A stretch of DNA of 64,000 bases from Pseudisothecium myosuroides (lineage: Eukaryota; Streptophyta; Bryopsida; Hypnales; Lembophyllaceae). This document shows, piece after piece, positions 12,446 to 24,604 of this stretch (positions within the stretch are counted from its first letter, which is position 1; each line of letters opens with the position of its first letter). Below the pieces are notes generated by a model, which saw nothing but the letters and a program-made list of their open reading frames with translations, made no database searches and had not been told where the DNA came from. The stretch covers positions 33,250,224 through 33,314,223 of the forward strand of contig OX637287.1 in assembly GCA_951799445.1 (NCBI GenBank), written 5' to 3'. Position numbers and translations under genes: made by a program.

Positions 12446-15172
12446 TACATGCGTTAATTTTGTCAAAGAGTAAGTCAATTGGTTGCAACTGTACAAGGTC
12501 CATTAAAAATTAAAACAAAACCATAGTTCATACACCTATTAAACCAAACAAAATCTGAGTCGATTTTGAATCCTTCAAGTTCTACAAACAAAGGGCAATG
12601 TTCAATGCAAGGGCTGGGTTAATTAATAAGGTAGACAAGCCTATTACCACCCTGATTAGAAATCTAATTATCTTGGGATCAACTCTGAGATAGGCACATA
12701 TTTTTCAAAAGTGTACACTTGTTTCTTGAATCAAATCCAAATGTAATTATAGTTTTCCCATTTAAATTGTAATTTTTGTGAATTTCTAAAGTGATATGCC
12801 CTAAAATTACAATACCGCTGATGGAGTGGATTCATAAATGTCCTATAAACAACTCATAACCACCTTTCCATGTATCCAATGGTACTTAAGTATTCACTAT
12901 TAAAAGAATTGACACGTAACCCCTTGTTTGCATTATTGCAGTGATTTTGTTAGAAAATGAACGGATTTGGATGAGTTTTGGGATGGAATTGGGGCCAATA
13001 GTAGGATGGCGAAATTAGGCAACTTGTGGAAATGGGTTGGTCTACCTTACTACAAAGGAAGTGAAGTAGTCAAGCATCAAGCTAAATTGAAAAAGTGTGG
13101 TTCTAAAGTCCCATTTTGTGTTCAAATTGGCCTTTGCATGCAACCATTCTCTTGCATTGCAATATAGACCATTGTCCTTTCAACTAAGGTATGAATATCC
13201 AACATAGACCCTCAACCTAATTGCCTCTCTATCTACATTTGTTCAACGTTTTTTGACCCTTAAAATGTTGTTGACCCTTGAAATGTTGGACAAATGTAGA
13301 TGGGACACAATTGGGTTGTTACAGGGGCCATAATGGATATCTATATCTTAATTTAAATTACTTTTCAGTTCTCACCGTCTGAATGGGGGTACATGGGTGA
13401 TTCTACAGTGTCAAGTGCGCTTTAGATGTGCTATGTTGCCGTTGTTGTTGTTATTTGGCTAAAGAATGTTGCAAAGATACCATCCAATCGTGACAATTCG
13501 TTCAATAATCCAAGATATATGACAAAGCCAATGATTGCGCATTCAAACTTAGTACATGTATCCTTCACTCATGCTTTATTTGTGGTGATATATTGCAAAG
13601 TGGTGATTTTTAGCAAATCAATGGTATATTTTGTTGGAAGGAAGGGGGATTAATTTTATGGAGATGATATCACCAAATTCACCAAAATGTCATATGGAAA
13701 ATTAGAATGAATGAATATTTTTGTAGCAAATCAATTACAAAATATGATGACATATTTACCATGAGTAAAGAGTATATTACAAAATGTTGAAATGCAATGT
13801 AAATTTGTAACTTTTTTAAATGCCTAAGAACAAAGAATGCAGATTTTGTGCGCTCTTTCTTTTCCATGTTCTCAAGATGATCTAAATGAATGGGATGGCA
13901 CCTGTTGTAAAGTCTTCTAATTAGTATTGTCAATGAATTGAATGAAACTTACTTTATGAAGCTTTGGAGATGATGAAAGAAAGATGAAAAAGGAGGGATA
14001 GAAAATGCATGAGTACTCGACAAGAAAATAATGGATGAAGTGTAAAGGAATAGGAATGAACTTCATGATTCAATAGGTTTATTGAAATTTGTTTTGACTC
14101 CTTTAAATATTGGATTTTAGACATATTAAGAGAATGGACGTTATAATAGAATGTAATTGAATTTATTAGTGATCAATCAAAATATTCCCAAACATATTCA
14201 TTTTGAGGACTATAATTGGCACTTATCATGTCCAACATGCATAATCATTGAAAGAACTAATTACCTTTATTAGTAACTCAAAAAATGGTTGGACAATATA
14301 AAAAATTATGTATACACATTGATATTCAATTTCAAGATGTGGACATTACTCCAATGAGACAGGAAAAACAAGATTAACTTTAAATACTTTAGTATCTGCT
14401 TTCAAATTATCATTTATAATATATGATTTATTTATTTATTTATTTTTATTGTAGACCCTTCAGGGTCAAGGGATTAAGTTGAACAACTACATTGTAACAA
14501 TAGAGATGAATACAATGCATGTTTTGAGCAAACTAAATCTTTGATTTTTATGCATTAATTTCAAATATTTGCAGTTTTTTTGGGTAGTTTTCTTTCATTT
14601 ATCAATTCAGAAATGAGCCTTTAAAAACAATTTCAACTAATAAGTGACATACAAATCTTTAAAAATCAACATAATTAAAATATAAAATTTTGAACTCAAG
14701 AAACAAAAATCTTGTGAAAATTACAAATATTCAATCTATAATCAATTTTAGAAGGAATTTTCAATTTTTGGTTTCATGTTCTCTTTGAAAAATATTGATT
14801 AGTGTAGTATTTGATCTAATTGGATGAATGTGATCTATAAATTACATTTTACATTTTTTGTTTGATTTTCATCATTGAATTCTTCTTCTAAGCTGCATTT
14901 TATATTACATCACTACAATTTTAGAAATCTAAAGGGATTGAGAGCAAATGTTGGCGCTTAGTTTGCCGAAATTGGAAATGAATTTCCTCATTTTCAATAA
15001 TTGGAATTGTTATTGTTGAATATCATGATACTTTCATTTCTATATGAGTAGGAAGAAATTACATTTTAGGAGTGGCTTTACCTTGTAATCAACCTAAAAG
15101 CCATTAAAAAGTTCAACTATAATACTATTGCACACTTCCAAGTGAAATTATGGCACACTTCTTACAACATAT

Positions 15173-15343
15173 ATAACATTCAGTAGCATACACTGTCACT
15201 ACCTCCGCCCTACAATAGATGGTGTAAAATATTCCACATCCAACAATACTTCATCAATAGTTAAGTGGACAGATAGAGGCTCAATGTGATGACTAGGGTG
15301 CATGAAGGAAAGGCAATGGGCATGAAGGCTACTAAATGTTATG
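15173..15343. mobile_element. Small MITE, same family, copy 4
   Basis: Ends ATAACATTCAGTAGCA and GGCTACTAAATGTTAT. Core GATGGTGTAAAATATTCCACA, then TTCATCAATAG. Confidence 0.65.
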
Positions 15344-16660
15344 AATCTTGAATCTCATCTTGCACACTTCCAAGTAAAATTATGAAATTCCTTTTGCCTT
15401 TTTGTAAAATTTGGCCAATTTTGGATGTATGAAAGTTTGATGTAAATAGTCAATAAAAAATTAAGGTAACAATATCCAATTAGGATGTATATGCAAAATC
15501 TTCCCATTTAAAGTCATTACAAGAAAAATGGGGCTTCAAGAAGGCCTTCAAATTTGGACTAGCATTAATGTCACTGCTACAACCCCCCCCCAAAAAAAAA
15601 TTCACAAAAGGATAGTTCTAGCTAGTCTAATTTTGGCCAATAGGGACTGTGAATAATATTTATTATTATTATTATTATTTAAAATTCAGTAGGTGACAAT
15701 GTTGATAGTGCAGTTTTGCAACCCTCCTTAGGCCCTATTTTTCTTGTAATATCTTGTCTAAAGTGTACAACCTCTATACATGAGAATTTAGGGTTGATTT
15801 AGTATATATGTATTGAGTACTTTGAAAATTCATAGTTGATTTAGAAATAATAAAAAAGTGCATTCTAAAGAAGTCTAAAATCCCCTTTCAACTACCAACA
15901 AAATCCAACAAAAGCTTTTATAGTTCAATAATAAGAACCATGCTCAAATCTTTATTTGAATGCATGTAGATTTTGTTAACCTTATGTCTCCAATAAAATG
16001 TTATAAACAATATGATAATAATTTTTACATGGCAACTCTAAGAGAATCCTCAATGCAAGCGGTATTCTGGCAAAGTAACACTAATAGGAAGGTAGAGCCA
16101 ATTAGAGAATAAGACACAATGCATCTTGTATAAGGCTTTGCAACTTGAAGTTTGCTTTTAATTTCTTGCCTTGCATGGCAAATTTTTCTATTTTATAGAG
16201 AGTGCCATGTGGCACAACAAAACTTTGTCAATTTAATTATGACAAGGACCAATCGAGCATGTGACAATGTAGAGCTCTAATCATTGGGTGTTAATCCTAG
16301 AACACTAGTGTCCTTATAAATTTGACTTTAAGACCCACCGTGAGTCAACTTCATCATTTAAGGCCTACTTTATACTTGGTATGGAGACAAATGGAAGGAT
16401 AGATGGATTTGTATGAATTTGGGCCTTCAATATAGTTTCAATTGAACACTCCTACTCCAAAGGGGGGAGGCTCAATTTTGGGGCCTAATTTCCAATGATG
16501 TGCTCTTGGATTTTTTTTAATGCTCAATTTCAAAAAATATAAAACATGTCCCTTTTTCTTTTGCTTGTTATTTTTTCTATTTCAAAAATAAATAATTTTT
16601 TTGTGACCTTTTACTTTTGCTTCATGCTTTTGTTCTTTTGTTTTTCAAATCCATACTTAA

Positions 16661-17165
16661 ATGCAATTTGAATTTATTTAATATTACATATATCTGGATT
16701 ATTTGTTTAATCAATGCACATTGAGTTTCTTTTTCTAATATCTTATCTTTGCAGCATGGTGACTACTCATAGGGAGAAAGTTTTTAGTATCATTGGTACT
16801 GTTCCTTGAATTCAATACCATTTTGAATTCTATATTAACCCTCATGCAATCAACCATGCTTTCAAACAACTTGTCAATTCTTTTCATGGTATTTCTACTA
16901 ATAGAAGATGATTCTAGGCCGCAAATACAAATACCATCAAAAAAATTGATAAGTTGCTTAAAAGCATGGTTGAATACACAAGCTCAATATAGAATTCAAA
17001 ATGGTATTGAATGCAAAGAATAATATCAATGATACTAAAACCTTCTCTCTAATTAGTCACCATGCTACAAAGATAAGACAATAGGAAGGAAAACTCAATG
17101 TGTATTGATTAAACAAACAATCCAAAAATATATAATAGTAAATGAAGTCAAATTGCATTTAAAAT
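16661..17165. repeat. Large imperfect hairpin, arms about 235 bases
   Basis: The left arm (16661-16893) is the reverse complement of the right arm (16931-17165) with scattered mismatches. Examples: GCAGCATGGTGACTA against TAGTCACCATGCTAC, AATACCATTTTGAATTC against GAATTCAAAATGGTATT, TTTAATCAATGCACATTGAG against CTCAATGTGTATTGATTAAA. The similarity fades outward to about 16590 and 17240. The loop is about 37 bases. It may be a foldback element or an inverted gene-free duplication. Confidence 0.75.
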
Positions 17166-18388
17166 TGGTATCGAAAAATAAAAAAATAAAAAAATAGGAA
17201 GAACACGGTCAGTTTGGAGACATAAAAGGTGACAAGAATTTCTATGTAATCAATTGTTGTGGAATAGTCGAGATAAAATGTTCTTAGATTGATTGAGGGA
17301 AAACAAAAAAAAACTTCTACTTCCTGGGCCAAATTTTAGAGATAAGTATTAAAAAAACAACTTCAATGACTTGAAAGTCTTGACGTTAAAACTAGAGTTG
17401 CGGCTCCAAAATAGTTGTCATTTATTTAAAAAATTCAAGCAATAAAGGATTTTGGTCTTGTCTCTGTAGGTGTTTGAGAATAATTATAGGACTAAACACA
17501 CAATTTGAGAAAACAACTAGTCTTTAATTTCTTCTCAAGTCATATTTTTAGTTTTAGTTTAAAAAAATGATACTTTAATACTATAATAACTTGAATGAAT
17601 TCAATGCTAAAATGTAAATCAAGTTTTATCATACATGTTATTTTTTGTAATTTTTCCTTATCATATTCTTTTTTGGAGTATTTGACATCAGAAGTTGTAA
17701 TAATACACATCATCTCACAAATGTAAATCTGTGAAATAACTTAAATAATGACTTTGACTCGCAGATGTGAGTCTGTGACATAACACAACATCTCAAAGTG
17801 CAAAGTGTAGTAGAACAAACAAGTGTCATTATATTCTTCAACTCAGCCTCTGGGTTGGCAAGAAGGAACAAGATTAGTGCAAGTACAAAAGTGGTATGAG
17901 ATCAAGACAAAATACAAGAGCTCCAAAAATTCAGCAATGTAGATGGGAGCAAGTTTCTTGGAAATACGATTAATAAGCATGTAACAAAAAAACAAAAGAC
18001 CCTGTGTTGATAGACAATGGAGATGTTCATAATCCAATAGAGCAATTCTATTGAGCCTAAGATGGAACTTTGGGCCAAGAAAAAACTTGTCTTGATTTTA
18101 TCCTTGGGACTTGACTAAAGTTTGGCACCAAACTTTGCCACCTGAGACGCTACATAGAATGAGTTGTAGTTCCGATTTGGCTTTAGTATAAAACCTTTGG
18201 GGCTAGATTTGGAAGAATTGAGCAATCCTATTGGTTCAAACTTAGAGAGTTTGGGATGGCCTTCAATCTGGCTGCAAGTATAAACCGGGCCTAAGTTGAG
18301 TATACCAAGACCATGTTTCTACTAGTAAGAGAAAGTTTGAATAGTGCTTTTGGTTAGGCTTGACTTGTCCTAACCTATGTCCGCATTA

Positions 18389-18655
18389 GGGCATTACCAC
18401 CCAGGTTGAAAAATAAGCTTGAAAAGATAAAGAAAAGAAGCACCTTGAAAAATATTGAAGTGTTTTTAAGCCCTCAAGTCCCGAGTCTTGATGTGCCGGG
18501 CAATCAGCCACAAATCAGCCTAGTTTTTTTTTGCAAGCCATCTAATAGGCTTGCAAAACCAACCTTGTTATCAAGTACTCTAAGGTGCCTATTTGCTTTG
18601 CAAGTTGGATGACTTCTTAACAAGTCATTTAGTTGTAAGGCGGGTAGGCATGCTC
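18389..18655. mobile_element. MITE, GGGCATTACC...GGCATGCTC ends
   Basis: First of three adjacent MITE-like units upstream of HROB. Ends GGGCATTACCACCC and GGGTAGGCATGCTC are inverted, flanked by TTA/TAA. Probably PIF/Harbinger-like. Confidence 0.5.
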
Positions 18656-18656
18656 T

Positions 18657-19271
18657 AAGAGGCCATTTCCATTGACTGGACGGACCTCTAAATTGGAGCC
18701 ATCCGACTAGTTTCCATTGCAATAATTTGGATGGTAGGGCATCCAGCCACCCTTCCAATCTCTACCCTACGTAAGAGGAAAAATAGACCTAAGAGGAACT
18801 AGAAGGTTGACTGGAAGCCCGTATTTTAAACAACAAAACAAAAGTTCTATGTACAATCCTACACGCTTTAATGAGATGGTAATTTATAGGCCATTGTCAA
18901 TCCGTTTAGTGGCTAATGTGCAAAAGGTCCATGTTGTAGGTTCTATAGGCCCTATAAGTGCCAATGGAAAGCTCCCTTCCATTGTTTAGCTCTAATAGAC
19001 CTTCTGGGCCCCTTCTAATTGCTGGAAGTCAGACCTTTCAATAGAAACTAGTTCTAAGAGCTTGTTTCCATTGGAGGGCTAGAGGATCTAGACTCGGACC
19101 TCTAGCCTCCAGCTTTACAAAAGTTGAAAACATTCTTGGACCTTCCTGAACCTAGACTGGAGCTTGCTTTCAAAACTGTACATCACGTCAAGATTTTAGA
19201 GTTTTTTCTCCTCTTTGCTTGTGGTCAACCTAGATAGGCTTCTACTTCTGGTTGCTAATGGAAATGGGCTC
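18657..19271. mobile_element. MITE, GAGGCCATTTCCATTG ends
   Basis: AAGAGGCCATTTCCATTGAC at the left and TAATGGAAATGGGCTCTAA at the right are inverted. Internal copies of the same motif near 18985 and 19050 (TTCTAAGAGCTTGTTTCCATT) suggest a nested or rearranged unit. Confidence 0.5.
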
Positions 19272-19274
19272 TAA

Positions 19275-19731
19275 GAACATCTCCACTAGTGCACAGGAAA
19301 ATGTTGCTAGTTTTCAGTTTTTGGCATGTCCAAAAGCACATGAAGGGCCTGCTTGTGTACCGTGGCCCTACCAATGCATAGGGCAAAAACCCAAATTTCT
19401 AGGTTGCAAGTTGACAAGCCTACATCCCAAGGCCGAGAGCTAGAGGGCATATACTTGGCCTTGGGCCCTCTCCCAGCTCGCAGCTCATGAATTATTTAAT
19501 GCAATCCGCCAACGAAGGCCAGATTTCATGACTACTCCCCATCGAAAACAAGACCAAGCATCTCTATTTATCAATATCATACTAGAAGTCAAAGCAAGAG
19601 ACACGGGAAGATGAAGTGTGGTGATGAAAATTTCAGAAGGCATGCATTGAAAAACTCTCCCAGCTGCAACAAGCTTCCAAGTACGCCAAACCCTTTGCCA
19701 AGGTAGTATGGCATGCCCCGGTGGAGATGCT
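19275..19731. mobile_element. MITE, GAACATCTCCAC ends
   Basis: TAAGAACATCTCCACTAG at the left and GGTGGAGATGCTATAA at the right. It ends about 540 bases before the HROB start codon. Confidence 0.5.
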
Positions 19732-20272
19732 ATAAGGAGTCTCGATCCGGTAGCTGGCTCAAATGCCTGCTTTTCGAGTGGCCAAATGCGGTTTCTGCAT
19801 TGAGTAAGTTAAGTTATGCTCTAAATTGAATGAAGGGTGCCGCAGCTTCCGTTGGTTGGATGAAGCACTCACTGGATGCAACTGTGTTGCTCACGCCTCA
19901 CACATTGCGTTGCCATTTCGCCAATTGTCAATGTTGGCCTAGCCAGCAACTCCTTCACAAAGAGAAATTCGTCATGTTATGTTCACTCTAACTAGAATTT
20001 TTTTCCCTGGATTTTCATGTCAAAGAATTGTCATGGTGCTGGGAAGTTTCAACTACTGTCGATGGTGGATTTTCGACAACGGGAAGGAGTGCAATCAGTA
20101 ACGTCAAGGTGCTGAAACGAGGGTTCCATGCATTTCTGGGAAGACGAGGTAGCTTGGAGCTTTCAAACTCTGGGTTTTCATTTCAAGGGATTGCTATTTC
20201 GCCATGGATTGACGATGACGGGAATGACTGCACTCTCTAGCTTAATGGGGAGGTTTTGAAAGGCTTGTCACC

Positions 20273-23200
20273 ATGGGGACCTGGGAAGACGAGTTAGATT
20301 TGGACCTCTCGGATATCTGGGCAGCTGGAAGTAAGCCTGTGCAGGTAGGGACGCAGCAGAATGCACCAGAAGAGGAGAAAGACGACGATCTCGCGTTTCC
20401 ATCTCAAACTCCGACGCAACTTGCCATTCAGTTGGAGACTACAGTTTTAGGAGGTGAGCCAGAGAAGAGGGTTTTAGGGTTAGAGGACGAGAATGGGGTT
20501 ACACGATTGCAATCCGAGAATGTGGTGCTGAATGCAGACTTTGCCAATGCGCCAACGCAAGTCGCGAGCCTGTATGCGGAGCCTTATGTTTCTCGTGGTG
20601 GTGGTGGTGCTACGGTGCCCTTAGCCACACAGCATTTGCAAACTGACTCCAGGCAACGGCTGCCTCCGTTGCCGTCGTTTCAGCCTGTCATTCCCCGGGA
20701 GGTGCCCTTACCCACGCCGAGCTTGGAACGATTGCAAACGCCAGTATCGCGTAATCCTAGTCTCAGAGAGAAGGCGGCAGTTGTTGACATTCGACAGTAC
20801 TTTACTCATAGAGGCTCACCCTCAGGAGCGGGGGAGGGCGCCTCAAAGAAGAAGCCTCGAATTCCTGGTCCAGTGGGGGAGCTATTCCGGAAGGATCAAG
20901 CTCATGATGAAGGGGATGTTGTGGATGGAGATGGCAATGCGGCTTTTGGATCTGGAGAAGATGATTTCAATGACAGGGTATTTCGCAAAGGCGCGTGGAT
21001 TAGGGCCTTGCACAGCCTTAATGTGGAAGAGTTTGATCCAGGTTGATTGCTGCTCTTTATTTTTCATATGTGCTTGTCATGGGACCATTTTCTCCCTAAG
21101 CAACGGCCTTGGAAACTCAGATAGTTTGCATCGGTGAATGAGATTATTAGTAAACCTGCCTTTCTATGGTTAGGTGCTTTATGCAACTATATCTCATTTT
21201 TCTCGAACTGAAACATTGACTGTTGGTTTGAAGTAGCAAGGTATGCGATTCTGAAGATGACGGCAAGCAGCATCAGAACCTCACGCACACAAAAAGTTCC
21301 GCATGTAAGAATTTTGACATGTCGTTTCGCAATTTTCTTATCAAGTTCTTGCTTCAGTGGTCAGCGAAAAGGAATTCGATAAAGTTCTGCATTATTTGGC
21401 CCATTTACAGGGAGAAGGATTAATTCCAGTCTTATGGTTCGTGTGAGGTACCGAATTGTGTCCTTGCTATCGGAATTTGAATTGAAAAGAAAAAGGTTGG
21501 ATGTCTCTGATGCAGTTTGTAGCTGTCATCAAGGAGTTGACTCCTAATGTCTTCGGCGATGCAGCGGTTATATTGAAGGTTAGTAACCATTATTTCTATT
21601 GTAAAACATAACCACTTGGTTTTTATGAATACAATCCGGTCCTCTATACTTCAGATACAGGACTTCCTCGCCTTCCATACTCTGTAGAATGCCGGGTCTG
21701 CATGGCAGGTCCTCTGTAATAGTCCTGTTCCAGAGAATTTATAGTGCTCATTGGGTGTGCCAAGCGATGTTGTAAGAGCTGTTCGAATTTTGAAGTTGTT
21801 CCACAATGTAGAGTACAGAGTTCAGAATCCAGCTGTTGGAAGTTCTCCTGTTAAACTGAACTCTTCAAGCTCTTGTCGAGAAACGTCACATCAGATTAAG
21901 TTAATCTTTACAGATCTATTACTAGCGATTAGAGTCTTTCGGATTTTCTCTACTGATTTTGAGTTAAGCCATATCATGCAGACTGTGAGTGGGGACCAGA
22001 TTTGTGCAGGATCCAACAGGAACGGTGGCAGGGATGATGAATAATAAGGTCTTCTCGAACACGGATTACGCAAGGAACATCTCCCCAGGAGCTGTCATCG
22101 TCCTGAAACAGGTAATTTCTCGTCTGTGGAATCTTTGTGTGGGCGACTTGTTGTACGATCCTTGCCAGCGAATTCACTACTACTTCCTTGTAACTACGCC
22201 ACCTGTACTACCTCTTTTGCAACTTCGAATGAGACGTGGGTTGTGGAAGGTTCTCTCTCTCTCATAGAATATTTGTCATCGGAGATATCTTGATGGTCCT
22301 TCAGAGGATTATAGATATGAGAGCGACTGCAGTCGTATTTCATCCTCCAGCAGGAAACGGCTTCTTGCTTACTGATGTCTTAATACCAATTCTCATACTC
22401 ATGCGTTGGTTCTACAGGTCGCCGTTTTCAGCCCATCAGCACACTATCTGAACATCACTATCAGTAATGTTGTACAGGTTTGAATCTTCATACCTTTGAT
22501 ATGCCTCGGAAGACAGAACTGACGCAGCTTTTAGATTTGCAAAGGCTTTTGTTATACTTCCTTTCAGCTTCCTAGGAATTCTCCAACTGTCACTAAGATT
22601 GAGATTACTATTTAAGCAATGATAAATTAGTCAAATTTAACTTAGAAGTTAAAAAATGAGTCAAAATGCTCAAATTTGTAATCATCTTAACCTCTAAATG
22701 CCCAAGGTCTTTTTTGAGCTTCTTGGAGTTTGCCTAAACTAAACTAAAAGCCCAAGTTTTGACAAGTCCTATCAGTTTAAAAAAAATTGTAGCCGTACAA
22801 ATTCAAACTAGATGTGTTATGGATCACATAGGAAAAGAAAACACTGCAATATCACTCATGGATTGATAGATTATAACGTTTGATGAAAAAGGTGTTAAAA
22901 GTATGAAAGTGAATTGAAGTCTTATAATCCTCTTTTCACATATCAATTCTAAAATTGAGGTCATGAAAAAAATATGAGATTAAAAGACATAACTTGTAAT
23001 GATATACAACTTCTTAAACTCTACTCTACAATTTTAAAATGAATTTCTAATGTGATTTTTCCCCAAGATCTAGTGTATTTGAGGCTCATCTCATAACTCT
23101 TAAAAAATCATGTCATCCATCGGCCTGTTTTGGTCTCAGTGTCCTAGAGTTAAGCTTTCAACCAATATAGGAGTGCTTTCACTGGAAGATCACTGGAGAG

Positions 23201-23737
23201 ATTCCTTAGCTGCAGATCAAATTTTGTGAATTTTATCCTCACTGCCGTGAATCTTCCTATGCACAGGTATTCCCTGCAAACACAGATCTCCCACAAGGAT
23301 CCGCACCTAAGCAGCAGCAGGAATCAATTCCGCAACATGAACAACCGCCCCAGTCACGATCCCAGTCTCGCTCCCAACCGCAACCGCAATCGTCACCACC
23401 ACCACCTCAACAGGAGCAGCCACTCCAACCCCGACCTCCAACCCCTTCACAACCCTTACCATCTTCACCTCAACAAGGACTGGAACCGCCTGTACCCCAA
23501 TCCCAACCTCGACTTCCGTCACCACCTCCAGAAGGCCCAAAGGCCCCTGACGACGTAAGGATGGCAAATTGGGACTTACTGTCACCGTCACCACCACCGT
23601 CACCGCCTCATGAAGAGGCAGAAGAGCCCAAGGCTCCGGAGGGAGTAGCTGCAGCTGCGAAGATGGCAGGGTGGGGGAACCTAACAGATGACATGGAGGC
23701 ACTGCTGAACGAGGATGTTGACGACTTCTATGCTTAG
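20273..23737 (+). CDS. HROB: HROB-like homologous recombination OB-fold protein, 6 exons
   Basis: Exons 20273-21041, 21237-21304, 21516-21578, 22010-22111, 22418-22477 and 23267-23737 join in frame to 510 residues. In animals HROB (C17orf53/MCM8IP) recruits and stimulates the MCM8-MCM9 helicase after RAD51 loading in homologous recombination and crosslink repair. The N-terminus is acidic and disordered. IPGPVGEL (197-204) and FRKGAWIRAL (about 237-246) match the conserved pre-domain blocks. Residues about 276-357 form the OB-fold domain: KVPHFVAVIKEL, then GDAAVILKDPTGTVAGMM, SPGAVIVLKQVAVFSPS and HYLNITISNVVQVF. The C-terminal 150 residues are Pro/Gln/Ser-rich and end in an acidic LLNEDVDDFYA tail, with a motif MAxWxxL present twice. 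Introns 1-5 keep phase. A tempting mini-exon near 21412-21450 was left out because exon 2 to exon 3 directly rebuilds the family motif. AATAAA lies at 24048. Intron 5 contains a transposon (22687-23154). Confidence 0.87.
22687..23154 (+). mobile_element. TTAA-family MITE copy E in HROB intron 5 (468 bp)
   Basis: Starts TTAACCTCTAAATGCCCAAG and ends GTCCTAGAGTTAA. It aligns by eye along most of its length with copy F at 27449 (shared blocks include CAAGGTCTTTTTTGA, ACAAATTCAAACTAGA, AATGTGATTTTTCC and GTGTATTTGAGGCTCAT). It lies entirely within an intron and is oriented with the gene. Confidence 0.75.
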
Positions 23738-24604
23738 AATCAATTGCTGTCAGGGCCAGTTGCAAATTATATAAGTATGTTGCTAATTTGGAGTGATAAG
23801 AAATTGTGTCCATGTAAGGTAGGAAGGAGGTTCATGAACCGTCCCTTGACCATACATTTCAATGAATGTGTCTCTTTCCTAGATAGAGCCCGCATTGTTT
23901 ATGAACCTCCAGGGTTTTTTCTTTCATTTATTTTAGGCAGTGCAGAAAGCCATAATCACTGGAAGGATGAAGCTATTGACTTCCATGGAGATGGATGAAA
24001 TCGCTAATTTTCTACCAAATCTTGGGACCGTATCTCTATTTTGGATTAATAAATGAAATTTCATCCGAAATATCATAAGCACTGAAAAGCAAAGAATATT
24101 TCGCAAAATATTCCCTATAAAAAATATTCTCTATATTTCATTGCTTTTAAGCGAAAACTTGCTCCAAAACCCCCCGGTGAACCTCCTGCCTTATTATTAG
24201 TCTTTGGACTGTCAATACAAAGCCATGTCAGCATTTCTGTAAATCTGTTTACCTTTATTGCATTCTAACATCCACCGATATCCAGCCCTTAAATTTGGTT
24301 GAAGATATGAAATTCTGGAAAGTTTGACATAATGTTTTTGCTATTTTAGCTACAATACAATTCCTATTGGTAGCTACAATACAATTTCTAGCTTTTTTAC
24401 AATAAATTTTTGTTGAAATATGGCAAAAGTAATTGCATTTTTTTCTTTATAATTCCTATAATGCTTGTCTCTAGATTTCAAGAAATTTATAGAAATCAGG
24501 TGATCTTTAGTCCAGTATGACTGATGGCACTCACAGGTTTGCAATTAGACTGAATAATTTCAATGTTTATGTACAAAGAATGAATGAACTACCTCTACAA
24601 AACG

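Larger units (their letters stand above)
10706..16589. other. Gene-poor AT-rich stretch
   Basis: Apart from the small MITEs at 12364 and 15173 and the coding-like scrap at 11514, I see no gene. Short ORFs (for example at 12967 and 13679) have no splice context or recognisable motif. A C9A9 homopolymer junction is at 15585-15600. Confidence 0.5.

Noticed and set aside
21412..21450. Possible extra HROB exon between exons 2 and 3 (TCTTATGGTTCGTGTGAG)
   Set aside because: Joining exon 2 directly to 21516 restores the KVPxxVAVIK family motif; the extra six codons would break it.
23307..23813. 168-codon minus-strand ORF
   Set aside because: Antisense shadow of the Pro/Gln-rich last HROB exon; its Val/Leu-rich text is what CCA/CAA codons give in reverse.
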